Below are positions 44,375-55,335 of a stretch of DNA of 64,000 nucleotides, piece by piece. The DNA is from Mesotaenium endlicherianum (taxonomy: Eukaryota > Streptophyta > Zygnematophyceae > Zygnematales > Mesotaeniaceae). The notes under the pieces are model-generated. The model saw nothing but the letters and a program-made list of their open reading frames with translations, ran no database searches and was not told the origin of the DNA. Within the stretch, counting starts at the first letter, position 1. Every line of letters begins with the position of its first letter. The position numbers were made by a program, and so were the translations under genes. The stretch lies in NCBI GenBank assembly GCA_009602735.1, contig WELA01010798.1:13852-77851 (forward strand), read 5' to 3'.

Positions 44375-45719
44375 TTTCATGGCCTGTGCATGGCCACAGG
44401 GCTGCATGCTTTGCCAAGACTCGGCAAATATTGGCAAAAAATTGTCAATAGACCTATTACTTTGCCTTTCTTTGGTTGATTCATGAGCAGAAACCGATTC
44501 AAAGAAACTAGGCGATACTTCCATGTCAAAGACAATAGAAGTAGATCTTGCTTTCCAAAAGACTCCAGAGAATATAAACTCTGGCAAATGCCCTTCACAG
44601 ACCTTTGTCACCAGACTTGTGCTCAGTATTATAGTCCTAGAGAGGTCTTGACTATAGATGAAAGAACAATACATATTAGAAACATGCAATGTTCCATCAG
44701 AAAATACAATCCTTCCAAGCCATACAAGTATGGCATGGAGTTATTCACTGTATGAGATGGTAATACATATTTTTGTATTGCTTTCATTATCTATGACTGG
44801 ATTAAAATTGAAGGACTGAAGACTAAAGTAGTGTTGGACCTGGTTAGTATGTTGCCACTTGGAAGAGTCTTCAACTTTGTCATTGATAAAGGCTTTACCT
44901 CTCCTGAATTGTTCTCAATATTAGCAAAGAAAGGACATGGTGCTACAGGCACTTTTATGACTAGGAGGAAAAAGCTACCCCAGTGACATGGTCATGATGA
45001 GGCCCAACTTTCACCCACCTGGCTATATTCTAGCTGCATACGATGAGAGCCCTCCCATGATTGCATATGTGTGGAATGACTCTAAACCATGTGCATTCCT
45101 ATCAATAGCCAAAGGGCTGGCTCTTAGAACTTAACTTACGCGTGTGTCAACGAAGGAGAAAAAGTTTGTGCCAGCTCCATAAATAATAGAGCATTACAAC
45201 ACTTACAATGATGGAGTAGATCAGTTTGATGCCCTATGCCTAGCTAGGAACTACAGTATTGAGAGGGTGCTAGTGAACAAAAAGTGGTGGCATAGGGCCT
45301 ACTGGGGCATATTTGATGGACTTCTTGCTAACGCGTTCATTCTGCGTAAGATGGAGAATCCCAACGCTGACAGATTTGAAATGTACATGGAGGTGATGGA
45401 TGAGATGTGTTACTTCTATCATCCTCATGATGCAGGCCCTAGCAAGGTGATGACTAGAACTACTCTAGCCCATCCTACTAAAGATGCCAGGTGGATCCAC
45501 AGGCACTTCCCTTTGAAGGTCAAGGGAAGGGAGCGATGCGTGGTGTGCAATGCTGGCACTTTGGACATCGTGCCGACGACCTAAGAGCTCCCAAGGTTCC
45601 ATATATGTCTGAGCCTTGCAGTGTCTATTTGGGTCCCTCTCCATGCTTTCAGAGATACCACACAGAGAGGATCATTGAGCATCTAGATGCAGGAGCTTGC
45701 AGAGAAGTAAGAGCTTAGA

Positions 45720-46513
45720 ACAGCTAATAGGGTATGCGCGTGTTTATCAACAATTCTGGCAGATCATATAATATGCCATACCAATTGTATCTGAGCTTCA
45801 CAGAAGCTGTAAAGTTGTAACAATACTATCATTAGGAACTTTGAATCAAAAGAAATTTCTCTTTTAAAAGTTGCTTAAGTTTGCCCCTAAAATCAAAATA
45901 TGTGAAGTTATTAAAATAGTTATTGATTAAAAAAATAAAAAAATTCAGAGTTATCTAAGTATTTATGTCATACACTAGTGTGTAAAAAATGAAAGCTTAA
46001 TACCTTGCATAGAGGTCTGTAAGACATCCTATGTACATGTGAGTTTCAAAACTCTTGTTGGGCCACCCTAAATAGATGATCCGCATAAGACCCAAACCGG
46101 CCAAGTGCTACAACTGGTAGAGTATTCCTCTTTTGAGTCTAAATTTTTGTACACATATTCATTATGTATACAAGCACATATGGCTAAAATCACAATATGT
46201 GGATTGAAGTGTGGAGAAAGTGGTGATTGTCGATGTTTTTGTCGATGTTTTCTTTTACAAAATATTTTTCACATTTTCGGTCAGAAAAAAATTCACTTTT
46301 AAAAAAAAAGGTTCAGCCATGAAGAGGGAGATATAATCATATATTTTGTTAGGCCACCTAGTGTTAACCGGCAACGACTTGACGCGTTTTTGTTATTTGT
46401 GCGGTCAGTTTGTCAGAGTCGACGTTTTTTTGCCTTCCACACGCGCGGTCAATCTATATGCCGTTTTTCCCGTCGACACACATATTTAGCTCGTAATACG
46501 GCAACGGTCGACG
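45720..46513. other. AT-rich non-coding DNA
   Basis: This probably includes the 3' end of the piggyBac-like element. Related phrases near 46050 (GGGCCACCCTA) and 46345 (AGGCCACCTAG) recur 290 bp apart. No gene is seen. Confidence 0.4.
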
Positions 46514-46539
46514 TTATACGTCTGTACGTCCGCGTAATA

Positions 46540-46710
46540 CGCATACGACAAATATGTTTTCCATGACTAGGCGGCCAACATCCCACGTGTGACCGGGTCT
46601 GTTTCCCTCATCCCAGTAAGGAGGATCAGCCCCCCACCAATTCAATGTTAGTGTGGTGAGGCCCGGGAGTAACTCCAGGCGAGCCAAGCGCACACCCTGC
46701 GGAACTTGCA
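46540..46710 (-). pseudogene. LRR-like scrap
   Basis: The minus-strand frame includes VRLARLELLPGLTTLTLNWW, an LRR pattern common in plant NLR proteins. It is short and isolated, without a start or other domains, and is probably a broken fragment. Confidence 0.35.
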
Positions 46711-46753
46711 TCTTGGATGTTACAAAGCATTGTGCATAGTAAAGCACTTCCAA

Positions 46754-47542
46754 ATAGTCAAATAAGAATAGGTGTAACTTGCGGTGACAAGCGAATAAAC
46801 AGTAGCCAGAGAAGCTAAGAATAATGCCATGTGTATGCTGCGTAGCTCAATCTCAACGGTGGTTCTACATATGTTTGGCATCCTACCAGTTGTTGAATGG
46901 TATGTCGGGGTTGGAGTGCTTGTGACACGCTATGGCACCTTCAGTGAATGTGGAGAATACGAGTCGGCTCCACTGCCTGCACACCAAGCTATGTCAACCA
47001 GCCTTGTCTCTGTCCACAGTTATGGTGGAAGGCATCACCTTTTCCCATAACTGAACATGTGCCTCAGTATGCTATGAACAATACCTTCATCTAGAGAACT
47101 AAATCGGTTTTCATGGCAACCCATGGGCAGATGTTGAAATGTACACTGCCACAATACGGAGAGTGGGAGGATGTAATTAAGAGCGAATGCAGGGAGTACC
47201 GGGCGCAGGGGAATACGGTCGGCCGTAGGGTTTATTCCTCCATGTTGTAAATACGGGTGTTAAAGAAGCACGGGAGGCAACCCCTACAGAGTACACCCTT
47301 GCAAATTTATGCTGGGTGAGAGAACGGAAGGCGAAACACCGCATAGGGTGGAATGAGAGGCACAATTGTGCAAATGTAGTCGTGCCGGCTGTACTACGTG
47401 GTGGAGTGGCAGCATTGTAAAGCATAAAAGGAATTGTTAGGGCAAGTCAAGAGAGGAGAGAGCGTGTGAGAGGCAGTGATGGTAGCAACGTCTTGTGAGG
47501 GACAAACCCCGCACCCACGCAAAGATTGGGCGAAGCCAGATC
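46754..47542. other. Unassigned DNA, possible LTR start
   Basis: GTGGGAGGA|TGTAATTA near 47168 looks like a polypurine tract followed by an LTR start, and a TATA-like GCATAAAAG occurs at about 47423. The copia LTR starts at 47543. There is no coding evidence. Confidence 0.35.
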
Positions 47543-48068
47543 TGTTGTAAATAGGCACTCGTGACTCTGTTTGCTTGTGTCGGTTTGGTGGGCTCGCATG
47601 TGTGTGTGTGTGTCGATGCATAGAGTAGACTTGTATTATCGTCAAAGTGGGTGCACCGTCGATATGTTGACATTGTGTTGATTGTGTAGAAGTGTAGGGT
47701 AGTAGGACATTAGGTTCGATGTCTCAATGAGTGTGAGGTAGGTGAGCAGGCGCCAAGTGAATATAGGCGCTGTGAAAGAAGATGTATGGTGAACTCTTGA
47801 GTGTAAGAAAGATGAAGAGTCTCTGAGGAAAGTGTGTGTGCAAGATCCATGCTAAGTGCTTGATCTGCTACAGGTCTGTGAGGCCTTGTTAGTGTGACTA
47901 AAGGAAGCTGTCTGTGTGACCAGCTAAGTCTGTGTGACTTGAAAAGAGAAGAACCTGTTTGTGTGACCAGTTAAATCTCTGTGACTTGAAAAGAGAAGAA
48001 GCTGTCTGTGTGACCAGCAGAGAGAAAGTGCGGTAAGAAGAAGAGATGATGGAAGAAGACTTACAACA
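47543..48068 (+). repeat. 5' LTR of the copia element
   Basis: 526 bp, longer than its partner (465 bp) because of an extra tandem unit near 47905-48020 based on CTGTCTGTGTGACCAGC and TGTGTGACTTGAAAAG. Confidence 0.95.
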
Positions 48069-48769
48069 TGGTATTGGAGCAGGCGATTCGAGGATGCCGC
48101 ACTTTGATGGGACGAGTACAGAGTACTTTGTGTGGTCAATGAAGTGTATGGCGCAGTTAGCACGGTACGAGTTAAATAACATTATTCTCAAGACAGATAC
48201 GTTGCCAGTGGAGTTGGCAGCAGGAGCATCAACAGTGGATGTGACGACCAGAGAGAAAGAGCGTGCGAAGTGGAAGAGAACGGAGGCACATGCCTTCTCC
48301 CTCCTGATCAAAAGCTTGGGGACGAAGCCTCTGCTGAGAGTGTGCAGAATGACAACTAGTAAAGAAGTGTGGGATGCATCGAAGGCATTTCATCAGTCAG
48401 TGAGCACAGCCAGCAAGCAAAGCTACAAGAGGGCGTTCAATCAGTTTACGATAGAAGATGGAGAAGGTACACAGAGGTACATCTCCCGCATGCTGAAGTT
48501 AAGTCAAGAAATGTAAGCTATTGAAGCTGAGGTAGCAGAGGCAGACCAAGTGATCCAACTGCTGATGGAACTGAGACCTGAGTTCAATATGTTGAAGGAG
48601 GTGCTGTTGAACATGGATGTGAATGCCATGACACTGAGGTGGTGGAGACCAGACTGCTGAACAATGGAAAGGAGATGGAGATGGTTAGAGTGAAGAAAGC
48701 AGCAGCAGCGGATCTGGCTCTGCAAATGGAGGAGATGAATTTGGCCAGCACAAGTCAAGGAGGAGGAGG
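48046..48769 (+). CDS. gag: Copia gag, first part
   Basis: Starts in the last bases of the LTR and shows the copia-type gag (UBN2-like) pattern: FDGTSTEYFVWSMKCMAQL, KEVWDASKAFHQSVS and RYISRMLKLSQEM. The element is interrupted by element B at 48770. The zinc knuckles of the same gene lie on the other side, after 57575. Broken copy. Confidence 0.85.
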
Positions 48770-48774
48770 GTCAT

Positions 48775-49493
48775 TGAAATGAATCGACTTACCAAATAGG
48801 CGATTAACAATTAATAAAGATCTTTATATCAGCAAGTAGTCTTTATGGTATTTTCGATAACTAGTTAAACGGCAAAGGACAATACACTAGCAGGGAATAA
48901 TACTCGTAAGTCAAATGCGAGTAAACTAGCATCAATGATGCAAATCAATAAACTCATACATAAGCAAGGTTAGAAGACAGTGCGTATCAATGGCTTCTCG
49001 CCTTGGATTCAGATCTCTCTCAGTAAGCTGTACATAAGAGTTGGCCTCGTTTTCGAATGCCGAACTCGAGAGCAATGCCTAGCATATGTACATGGAATGA
49101 GTTTACTGTTCAACGGTCAGTGCGATGGCACCGCCTACCCGGGAGTTAACCACGTTGGTAGGACCTCGGTTAACCAAATCCACCGCCATCTCCCATCATC
49201 CCGAATAGCCATCCATCATAGGGATGTCATGTGGCTATTCATCTAGCATATCGTACTTAGATGCATATCAAGGCAGTTCGCTGCTTCCGAGTACGGAAGT
49301 CAGCTGGCTGTCAAAGAATGGGTCAGCAAGCTGACTTATATGGACTTCAGCTTGCTGCTTCCGGCTGAGTCATTAAACTGATAATTATGTAAAGTCCAGC
49401 AGACTGACTATTAACTAAAGTTCAGCAGGCTGAACTTAATTAACTATTATATTTAAATGAATATTATATCCACTAATATACTGATTCATTACA
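48775..49493 (-). repeat. 3' LTR of element B
   Basis: Starts TGAAATGAATCGAC on the plus strand next to TSD GTCAT and ends CTGATTCATTACA. An older relative lies at 16701-17420. Confidence 0.96.
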
Positions 49494-49506
49494 ATCCCTC
49501 CAACTT
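49494..49506 (-). other. Polypurine tract of element B
   Basis: On the minus strand TAAGTTGGAGGGAT lies directly before the 3' LTR start TGTAATG. Confidence 0.75.
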
Positions 49507-49606
49507 AACTTGTTGTCGCCTCGACAACATTAAACTGCAGAAATTTTAAATAAGGGAACTGAACCTGACCAGCCTCCCTTACTGACTGCCTCTTCAGCGT
49601 GTCACC

Positions 49607-51292
49607 TTAAGGGGTTGTTCCTGGGGCTTCAGGATCAGGAGACGGAGATCTGGACCTAGATCTGGACAGCCCTCTAGGTCTGTCAGCTGGCCTTCTAAAG
49701 AACCCTGTTTGCTCTAAAGTTGGCCCTCGAGGAGAACGGAGGATGGTGGCCTGCTCTTCAACCACTTGGGTGTTGATTCCCACATAGACAGGCATTCCAG
49801 TAGGATGCTGAAATACATTGGCTAGAGGTACATGCCCCTGAGCGGAGGGGGAGGCTGGCATACCTCTGGCCCACCCGCGTGTCCCTCTTCTGGCACCCCT
49901 GTCCTCTGGGGATTTCTGTCTGTGTCTGCTGCCCAGTACAGTCAGATCAGCTTCTTCCCCTGCTTGGGCAGGTGGGCTGGGGGAGCGAGCGCGGGGTCCA
50001 GTTGTCGCCATAACGGGGATCACATTCCACACACCTGATCGTGGTTCTTTAGGAAGTGCCACTGCCTGTCCCTGGGTATCCTGAGTACCTGCTGCTGATG
50101 CTTCTCCTCTGCCTTGTTCTTCTTCCTCATCCTCCTCATCCTCCTCCTCGGAGAGAGTAGGGGTCTCGTCCACTAAGTCGTCCTGCTCCCTAGTAGACAT
50201 GGAGTAGTCTACCGACCTCCCTTTCTTAGGGCGCGCTGGAGGTTGCTTGGCCTTCAGCCTACTGATATCTATCCGGCCTGCATTCTTTGCCCATTTGACA
50301 AAGGCATGCTTTCCCTTAGAGAAGTACTCTCTTCCCCTCCTCCTATGTTCCTTGGTCTCTGCATTCATATTGCTCAGGCATCCATTCAGCCTGGGGTCCC
50401 AAGGGGCAATGTGAGGTGGTAGGATGAGATAGCCGTCTAGGCCATAGTGGAAGTCATCCGGTTGGGCTCGGTCACACTCCTGCTTCTTATTTGTGACGGT
50501 CATCCACCTCCAGTCTGTTGGCTGCTGGTAGTACTGGGGTCCGTGCTCAGCCTTCCTCAGTTTACACGGGAACCAGTGGGGAGAGAACATCTGCTGTCCT
50601 GCTTCCCTGGCCAAGTACTCCCAGCTCCTTCTCTCAACTTCATTGTAAGCTGGCAGGAGTGTGAGGTAGAATACCGTATCCTTAAAGCTATCGGGCCGCA
50701 TGCTCACCATCCGGATGAGTCTCTGATCTCCCACTATTCCCGGTATGGGGACCGGCTTGTCCTCTGAATCATCTGCGAGATACCGGGCCTGCTCTGCTGT
50801 ATAGCCCACCATCTTAGCATAATCTTCGTAAAGGACCACGCCGGTGTGTGTCTCGATGTACCTGTCCAGTGCTGTAGCTCCTTCCTTCTGTAGCAGTGTT
50901 GTCTGTTCCAGCCTGTTGATCTCCTGGGCTGCCAGCAATGCTTCCTTCAGGTTATCGAAGTTTTGGCCACCCACCACAGTATACCTGTAAGTGGCCAAGC
51001 TCTTCTGTCTGTCCGCTTCAATCTTTTTTCTTTTCTCCTCTTCTGCCGCTGCCGCTTCTTCTTGCTGTTTCTTCTGTCTCTCCTCCTCAGCCTTCCTGAG
51101 GTTTTCCGCTTCCTGATCCTTCTTCCTCTGTGCCTCTTCTGCCGCCTCTTGTTGCTTGCGGACCCTTTCTTGTTCTCTCCTGGTGAGGGACGTCGCCGCC
51201 AGCTCCTTCTGGTATTGCTCCATTGTCCTCCTGGCTTCTTCTGCCTTGCGCTTTCTGTCCTCCTTTTGTGTGGTGGGCGCCATCCTGCACAT
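49607..51292 (-). CDS. Element B ORF3: coiled-coil, acidic and RS-rich protein of unknown function
   Basis: An uninterrupted sense-strand ORF lies between pol and the 3' LTR, about 560 residues from ATG 51292 or 51283. N-terminal residues 1-110 are a highly charged K/E/Q/R coiled coil. The middle (about 110-350) looks globular, with LATYRYTVVGGQNFDNL, ALDRYIETHTGVVLYEDY, TDWRWMT and a WDPRLNGCL motif. An acidic run (SEEEDEEDEEEEQ) and an Arg/Pro/Ser-rich tail ending SRSRSRSPSPDPEAP follow. I see no signal peptide or membrane segment, so it is not envelope-like. The ATG at 51283 directly follows a branch-point-like TACTAAC and a TGCAG acceptor (51314-51285), suggesting expression from a spliced transcript. 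I do not recognise a family. Confidence 0.85.
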   Translation of the reverse strand: MCRMAPTTQKEDRKRKAEEARRTMEQYQKELAATSLTRREQERVRKQQEAAEEAQRKKDQEAENLRKAEEERQKKQQEEAAAAEEEKRKKIEADRQKSLATYRYTVVGGQNFDNLKEALLAAQEINRLEQTTLLQKEGATALDRYIETHTGVVLYEDYAKMVGYTAEQARYLADDSEDKPVPIPGIVGDQRLIRMVSMRPDSFKDTVFYLTLLPAYNEVERRSWEYLAREAGQQMFSPHWFPCKLRKAEHGPQYYQQPTDWRWMTVTNKKQECDRAQPDDFHYGLDGYLILPPHIAPWDPRLNGCLSNMNAETKEHRRRGREYFSKGKHAFVKWAKNAGRIDISRLKAKQPPARPKKGRSVDYSMSTREQDDLVDETPTLSEEEDEEDEEEEQGRGEASAAGTQDTQGQAVALPKEPRSGVWNVIPVMATTGPRARSPSPPAQAGEEADLTVLGSRHRQKSPEDRGARRGTRGWARGMPASPSAQGHVPLANVFQHPTGMPVYVGINTQVVEEQATILRSPRGPTLEQTGFFRRPADRPRGLSRSRSRSPSPDPEAPGTTP

Positions 51293-51314
51293 GTAACCAG
51301 GGCACAAGTTAGTA
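51285..51314 (-). promoter_or_regulatory. Candidate branch point and 3' splice site upstream of ORF3
   Basis: On the minus strand a perfect TACTAAC (51314-51308) is followed 24 nt after the branch A by a TGCAG acceptor (51285), with the ORF3 ATG starting 1 nt later at 51283. The spacing is within the normal plant range. Retroviruses and some plant LTR elements express a downstream ORF by splicing; use here is an inference. Confidence 0.5.
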
Positions 51315-51550
51315 GGATATGGACCTTTGTCATAGGGATTGCAGGAAGTATGTTAGTATTTAGTATAGTGGCTTCGCTGCTGTTTACCTTACAGGATGAT
51401 TGCTAAAAGTTGACGTAGTTGCGATGCGCTACACATAAACGTATGAGTGTGTTTTTATCGCTCTCGCTCACTAACTGTCATATATTTTCCCCTCCAACTT
51501 AAATGGAGACAGGACCGCCTGTCACCTTCCCGTGTCAACTGAAATGACAG

Positions 51551-54500
51551 TTATGGAGGGACTCCAGCGGCCCGAAGGTGGAACCGTGTCAACGCCCCTT
51601 TGGCATTGGTCAAGTGGTCCTTAAACTCCCAAGTGTCCCCCGAGGCATCGTAACCCTTCCATCGAATGAGGTATTTCATGACATATTTAGACGATCGACG
51701 GACCGAGCGAGCGTCTAAAATCTCATTGACCTCATATTCCTCAGGGTCGCCGTCCCGGACAGCGGGGACAGGTCCCGATTGGACAGGGAATCGACCTGTG
51801 AACAGTGTATCACCTTTGATGTACGGTTCCAGGAAGGAGACATTAAAGACCGGGTGCCCCTTGTATTCAGCTGACATGTTCAGTTTGTAAGCATTCTCAC
51901 CGACACGACGGACCACCGAATATGGACCGACCCAGACAGGGCCAAGCTTTTTCTTGACCACACCAGGGAGGTACAGGTGCTGAGAATGCAGTTTGACTAA
52001 ATCCCCCTTGGAAAATGTCAGTTCCCGACGGTGTTGATTAGCGTATTTTTGTTGGTTTTCTTGGGCCGTGTGCAAGTTTCGTTGGACTTCTGACAGGGTG
52101 TCAGCAAACTCCTGAGTTAACTGGAGGGTAACCGGGTTGTCAATCCCTTCAGGGTGAGTTAAAGATTCCCCTAGCACATCTAGAGGAGACTTAGGGACTC
52201 TACCCAGGCTGAGTTCAAAAGGAGTTTTGCCCGTTGACACGTGCACCGCACTGTTGACCGCAAACTGAATTTGAGGCAACAGGTCATCCCAATTATCTTG
52301 TTTTTGGTTAATATATGCTCTCAGCACCTCCTGCAGAACTCGGTTAGTTCTTTCAGTCTGCCCATCAGTCTGAGGGTGGTTTGCTGTGCTGAGCAGCTGT
52401 TTGACTCCCATTAACCCCATTAAAGCTCTCCAGAACTTAGAGGTGAATTTTGAGTCTCTGTCTGAGATGATATTAGAAGGGAGCCCATGTTGGTATACTA
52501 CATAGTTGTAAAACTGTCTCGCCGTTTTGAGTGCAGTCACTTTGACAGTTGTGGGGATGAAAATGACCATTTTTGTCACTATATCCACGACTACCAGTAT
52601 TGAATCATGCCCGTTGGCAGTTCTTGGTAGTGAGACCACCCAATCCATGGATATAGTTTCCCAGCGTCCCGCTGGGATAGGTAGCGGTTGCAAGAGACCT
52701 CCGGGTGGTGTGTGCCGAGACTTATTTCTCTGACACTGGTCACAGGACTTGACATATTTCAAGACCTCCCGGGGTAACCCCTCCCAATGATAATGTTTTG
52801 CCAGTTTGCCAACAGTTTTGGCCTGCCCCAAATGTCCACCCAGGAGACTGTCATGAGCTTGACTCAGTAAGAGAGACCTTATTTCCAAGTTATTAGGAAT
52901 GACCAGCTTCAGCCTGCCTGAAGTGGTTTCAGTCACCCAGACCCCTCCCTTGAGCTTATACCCGAGTGCAGTAGCACGACACACACCAGTAGTGGGGCTG
53001 GGCTCAAATGTTGGGTCAGAAAGGTAGGCTTTCCTAAGTTGTTCAAGGAAGGACTTTTTCACCTTTAGTGAAGTGAGTGCACACAGGACTTTATCTACAG
53101 CATGCTGACTAAAGTTCCTTTCTTGCAAGTCAGGTCTTCTAGAGAGTGCATCAGCAGGATTCAACTTCCCTGGTTTGTAGTCGATCTGGACTTGGAACTG
53201 CTCCAGCATCTGGCTCCAGCGGTTCTCCCTCCTCGACAGCTTGGACTTCTTCTGAAAGTGGGTCAGAGCTAGATGATCTGTAATCACCTTAAAAGCTTTA
53301 CCATGTAAGTATGCTCTCCACTGTTTGAGTACATGAATGATAGCTAGCAGCTCTTTATCATGCACTGAGTAATTAATCTCCGCTGGATTAAATTTCATAG
53401 ACTCATACAACACAGGATGCCACTCCTGCCGTACCTTACCATCCTTTGTGGTTTTGTCAGCAGGCTGCAACAAAATAGCACCCATGGCAAAATCAGAGGC
53501 ATCAGTAACCACCTGCACCGGTTTGCTGGGGTCATACACGGCTAGCACTGGGGCAGAACAAAGGGCATCTTTAAGGGTCTGGAAGGCAGCCTGCTGCTCT
53601 TCCCCCCACACATACCCGATGTCTTTCTTAGTAAGGTCAGTCAGTTTACTGGCCTTTGTGGAATAATTCTCAATAAATCTCCTATAGTAGTTAGCCAACC
53701 CGAGGAAGGATCTAACTTCAGAGACAGACTGTGGTACTGGCCAGTCCCTTATGGTCTGGACTTTCTTAGGATCCACACTGATGCCCTCTTTACTGACAAC
53801 GTGGCCTAAGAATTCAATACTTTCCTTAAAGAAATCACACTTGCTCATTTTAGCATACAAGTGATTTTTCCGCAGAGTGTCCAGCACTTTCTTTAAGTGT
53901 TCAGTGTGCTGAGCTTCATCTTTAGAGAAAATTAAAATATCATCCAGGAAAACTTGCACAAACTTATCCAAATAAGGTCTGAAAATGTCATTCATAGCAC
54001 CCATAAAGGTAGCAGGAGCATTAGTCAGTCCAAATGGCATCACGTTGAACTCATAGTGTCCATAACGTGTGCGGAAAGCAGTCTTGTGTTCATCCCCCTC
54101 AGCAATTCTGATTTGATGATAACCACTCTTGAGATCTATCTTACTGAACACCTTAGCGCCAGACAGGGTATCAAGCAAGTCCTCGATTCTGGGTAAAGCA
54201 TACTTGTTCTTTACTGTAATTCTGTTCAGGGCTCTGTAATCCACACACATCCGCATACTGCCATCCTTTTTCTTAACAAATAGGATAGGTGCGCCGTACG
54301 GTGATTTACTGGGAGAAATGTAACCATTTTCCTCCAGCTCTGCAATCTGTGTTTTCAACTCCTCGCTCTCCAAATAAGACAAGCCATAAGTGCGTTGCCA
54401 GGGTGGCTGGCTACCAGGTAATAGATCAATCCTATGATCTACTTCCCTTTTAGGGGGTAGTCCTGGAGGCATGTTAAACACATCAGTGTACTGAGCAACA

Positions 54501-55267
54501 ATTTTTGCAGCAGTAGGGTGCTCCGGAGGGCTTACCTTTTTCTCAACCACTTCTTCAGGTTGAGGAGGTACCTCTCTTAGCAGCAGACAGAACATTCTGT
54601 CTTCCTTCTGGTTCCAGCTTTTGACGAACTCCATTGCATTCAGCAACTTGCATCCTTCTGGAAGCCTCTTCTTTTCCTTCATTTGCCATCCACACAGGAC
54701 AAGAGGAAGAGCACTGGTGGGTGCCAAGTCAGTCTGCCCATCACTGGCTCCTCTCACTTTAACTGTACCTCTGCTCCAACACACTTCAGCTTGATGTCTA
54801 TTAAGCCAGGACCTGCCTAGCACGAGATCATAAAAGCCAGTGTTGAGTACCTCAAATGTAAGCGTTTCAGTTAGAACTGCAATGCCAGAACCTAACTGGA
54901 CCTCAATAGGCTTGGTTATAACTCCTCCCGGGATACTTGAGGCATCTCCAAGGAATATTTTTCTATTCCCTTGGGTGACAGTAGGCAGCCTTAGCCGCTT
55001 AACTAAGTCCTTGTGAATAAAAGTATGTGACGCCCCTCCGTCAACAAATGCCCTCACCTTCCTACCTGCAATCATGCAATGCAGTAGGATAGGGGGGACT
55101 GTCTTTTCCTGACTTTCGCATTGTTCTCCTGACGTAGCAAAGAAATGTTGGACATCAGGTGGAACAAGAGCATCCAGAGTGTGCACTCTCTGGACGTCTA
55201 TATTACTGATGGTCTCCTTTATCTGTTTGTCAGGCATGCATAGTGAATCCAGTTCAGCAGGACCCAT
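51551..55267 (-). CDS. pol: Element B pol polyprotein (PR-RT-RNaseH-IN-chromodomain)
   Basis: 1238 codons open from ATG. Protease region ([15 protein letters not shown], about 75-89). RT with [30 protein letters not shown] and [11 protein letters not shown]. RNase H starting [16 protein letters not shown]. Integrase zinc finger with [15 protein letters not shown] and catalytic core with [18 protein letters not shown] and [15 protein letters not shown]-terminal chromodomain ([17 protein letters not shown]). It is related to but clearly distinct from element C. It lies downstream of gag in another frame, separated by 68 bp between the gag stop and this ATG. Confidence 0.95.
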   Translation of the reverse strand: MGPAELDSLCMPDKQIKETISNIDVQRVHTLDALVPPDVQHFFATSGEQCESQEKTVPPILLHCMIAGRKVRAFVDGGASHTFIHKDLVKRLRLPTVTQGNRKIFLGDASSIPGGVITKPIEVQLGSGIAVLTETLTFEVLNTGFYDLVLGRSWLNRHQAEVCWSRGTVKVRGASDGQTDLAPTSALPLVLCGWQMKEKKRLPEGCKLLNAMEFVKSWNQKEDRMFCLLLREVPPQPEEVVEKKVSPPEHPTAAKIVAQYTDVFNMPPGLPPKREVDHRIDLLPGSQPPWQRTYGLSYLESEELKTQIAELEENGYISPSKSPYGAPILFVKKKDGSMRMCVDYRALNRITVKNKYALPRIEDLLDTLSGAKVFSKIDLKSGYHQIRIAEGDEHKTAFRTRYGHYEFNVMPFGLTNAPATFMGAMNDIFRPYLDKFVQVFLDDILIFSKDEAQHTEHLKKVLDTLRKNHLYAKMSKCDFFKESIEFLGHVVSKEGISVDPKKVQTIRDWPVPQSVSEVRSFLGLANYYRRFIENYSTKASKLTDLTKKDIGYVWGEEQQAAFQTLKDALCSAPVLAVYDPSKPVQVVTDASDFAMGAILLQPADKTTKDGKVRQEWHPVLYESMKFNPAEINYSVHDKELLAIIHVLKQWRAYLHGKAFKVITDHLALTHFQKKSKLSRRENRWSQMLEQFQVQIDYKPGKLNPADALSRRPDLQERNFSQHAVDKVLCALTSLKVKKSFLEQLRKAYLSDPTFEPSPTTGVCRATALGYKLKGGVWVTETTSGRLKLVIPNNLEIRSLLLSQAHDSLLGGHLGQAKTVGKLAKHYHWEGLPREVLKYVKSCDQCQRNKSRHTPPGGLLQPLPIPAGRWETISMDWVVSLPRTANGHDSILVVVDIVTKMVIFIPTTVKVTALKTARQFYNYVVYQHGLPSNIISDRDSKFTSKFWRALMGLMGVKQLLSTANHPQTDGQTERTNRVLQEVLRAYINQKQDNWDDLLPQIQFAVNSAVHVSTGKTPFELSLGRVPKSPLDVLGESLTHPEGIDNPVTLQLTQEFADTLSEVQRNLHTAQENQQKYANQHRRELTFSKGDLVKLHSQHLYLPGVVKKKLGPVWVGPYSVVRRVGENAYKLNMSAEYKGHPVFNVSFLEPYIKGDTLFTGRFPVQSGPVPAVRDGDPEEYEVNEILDARSVRRSSKYVMKYLIRWKGYDASGDTWEFKDHLTNAKGALTRFHLRAAGVPP

Positions 55268-55335
55268 AATACCTGCTACGAGGGCAGCTAGTGACGACTC
55301 ACTATCTCTAGCATCCTCACAGTCAGTAGACTGGA

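Larger units (their letters stand above)
36808..45719 (+). mobile_element. piggyBac-like DNA transposon, split by two LTR insertions
   Basis: The coding start is probably ATG at 36808 in a good context (GCCGCCATGG). The N-terminal part has GARILVPCVTFGRTWAFDRF, then KPQYTKALVEQNL up to the insertion of element C at 37091-43233. Coding resumes at 43239 with an acidic region and SPFGVFCLLMPICFFEQLV plus ETNRYA, typical of the piggyBac N-terminal domain. A solo copia LTR then interrupts (43904-44374). The core at 44483-45600 has MSRNRFKETRRYFHVKDN, TIDERTIHIRN, KPYKYGMELFTV, FVIDKGFTSPELFSIL and VWNDSKPCAFLSIAKG. The three catalytic Asp positions of the family are therefore recognisable. The core carries several stops and frame changes and is inactive. 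Terminal TTAA sites and inverted repeats were not located. Confidence 0.88.

Noticed and set aside
49607-51292. Envelope gene in element B
   Set aside because: No signal peptide, membrane anchor or cysteine-rich ectodomain; composition is charged and nuclear-like.
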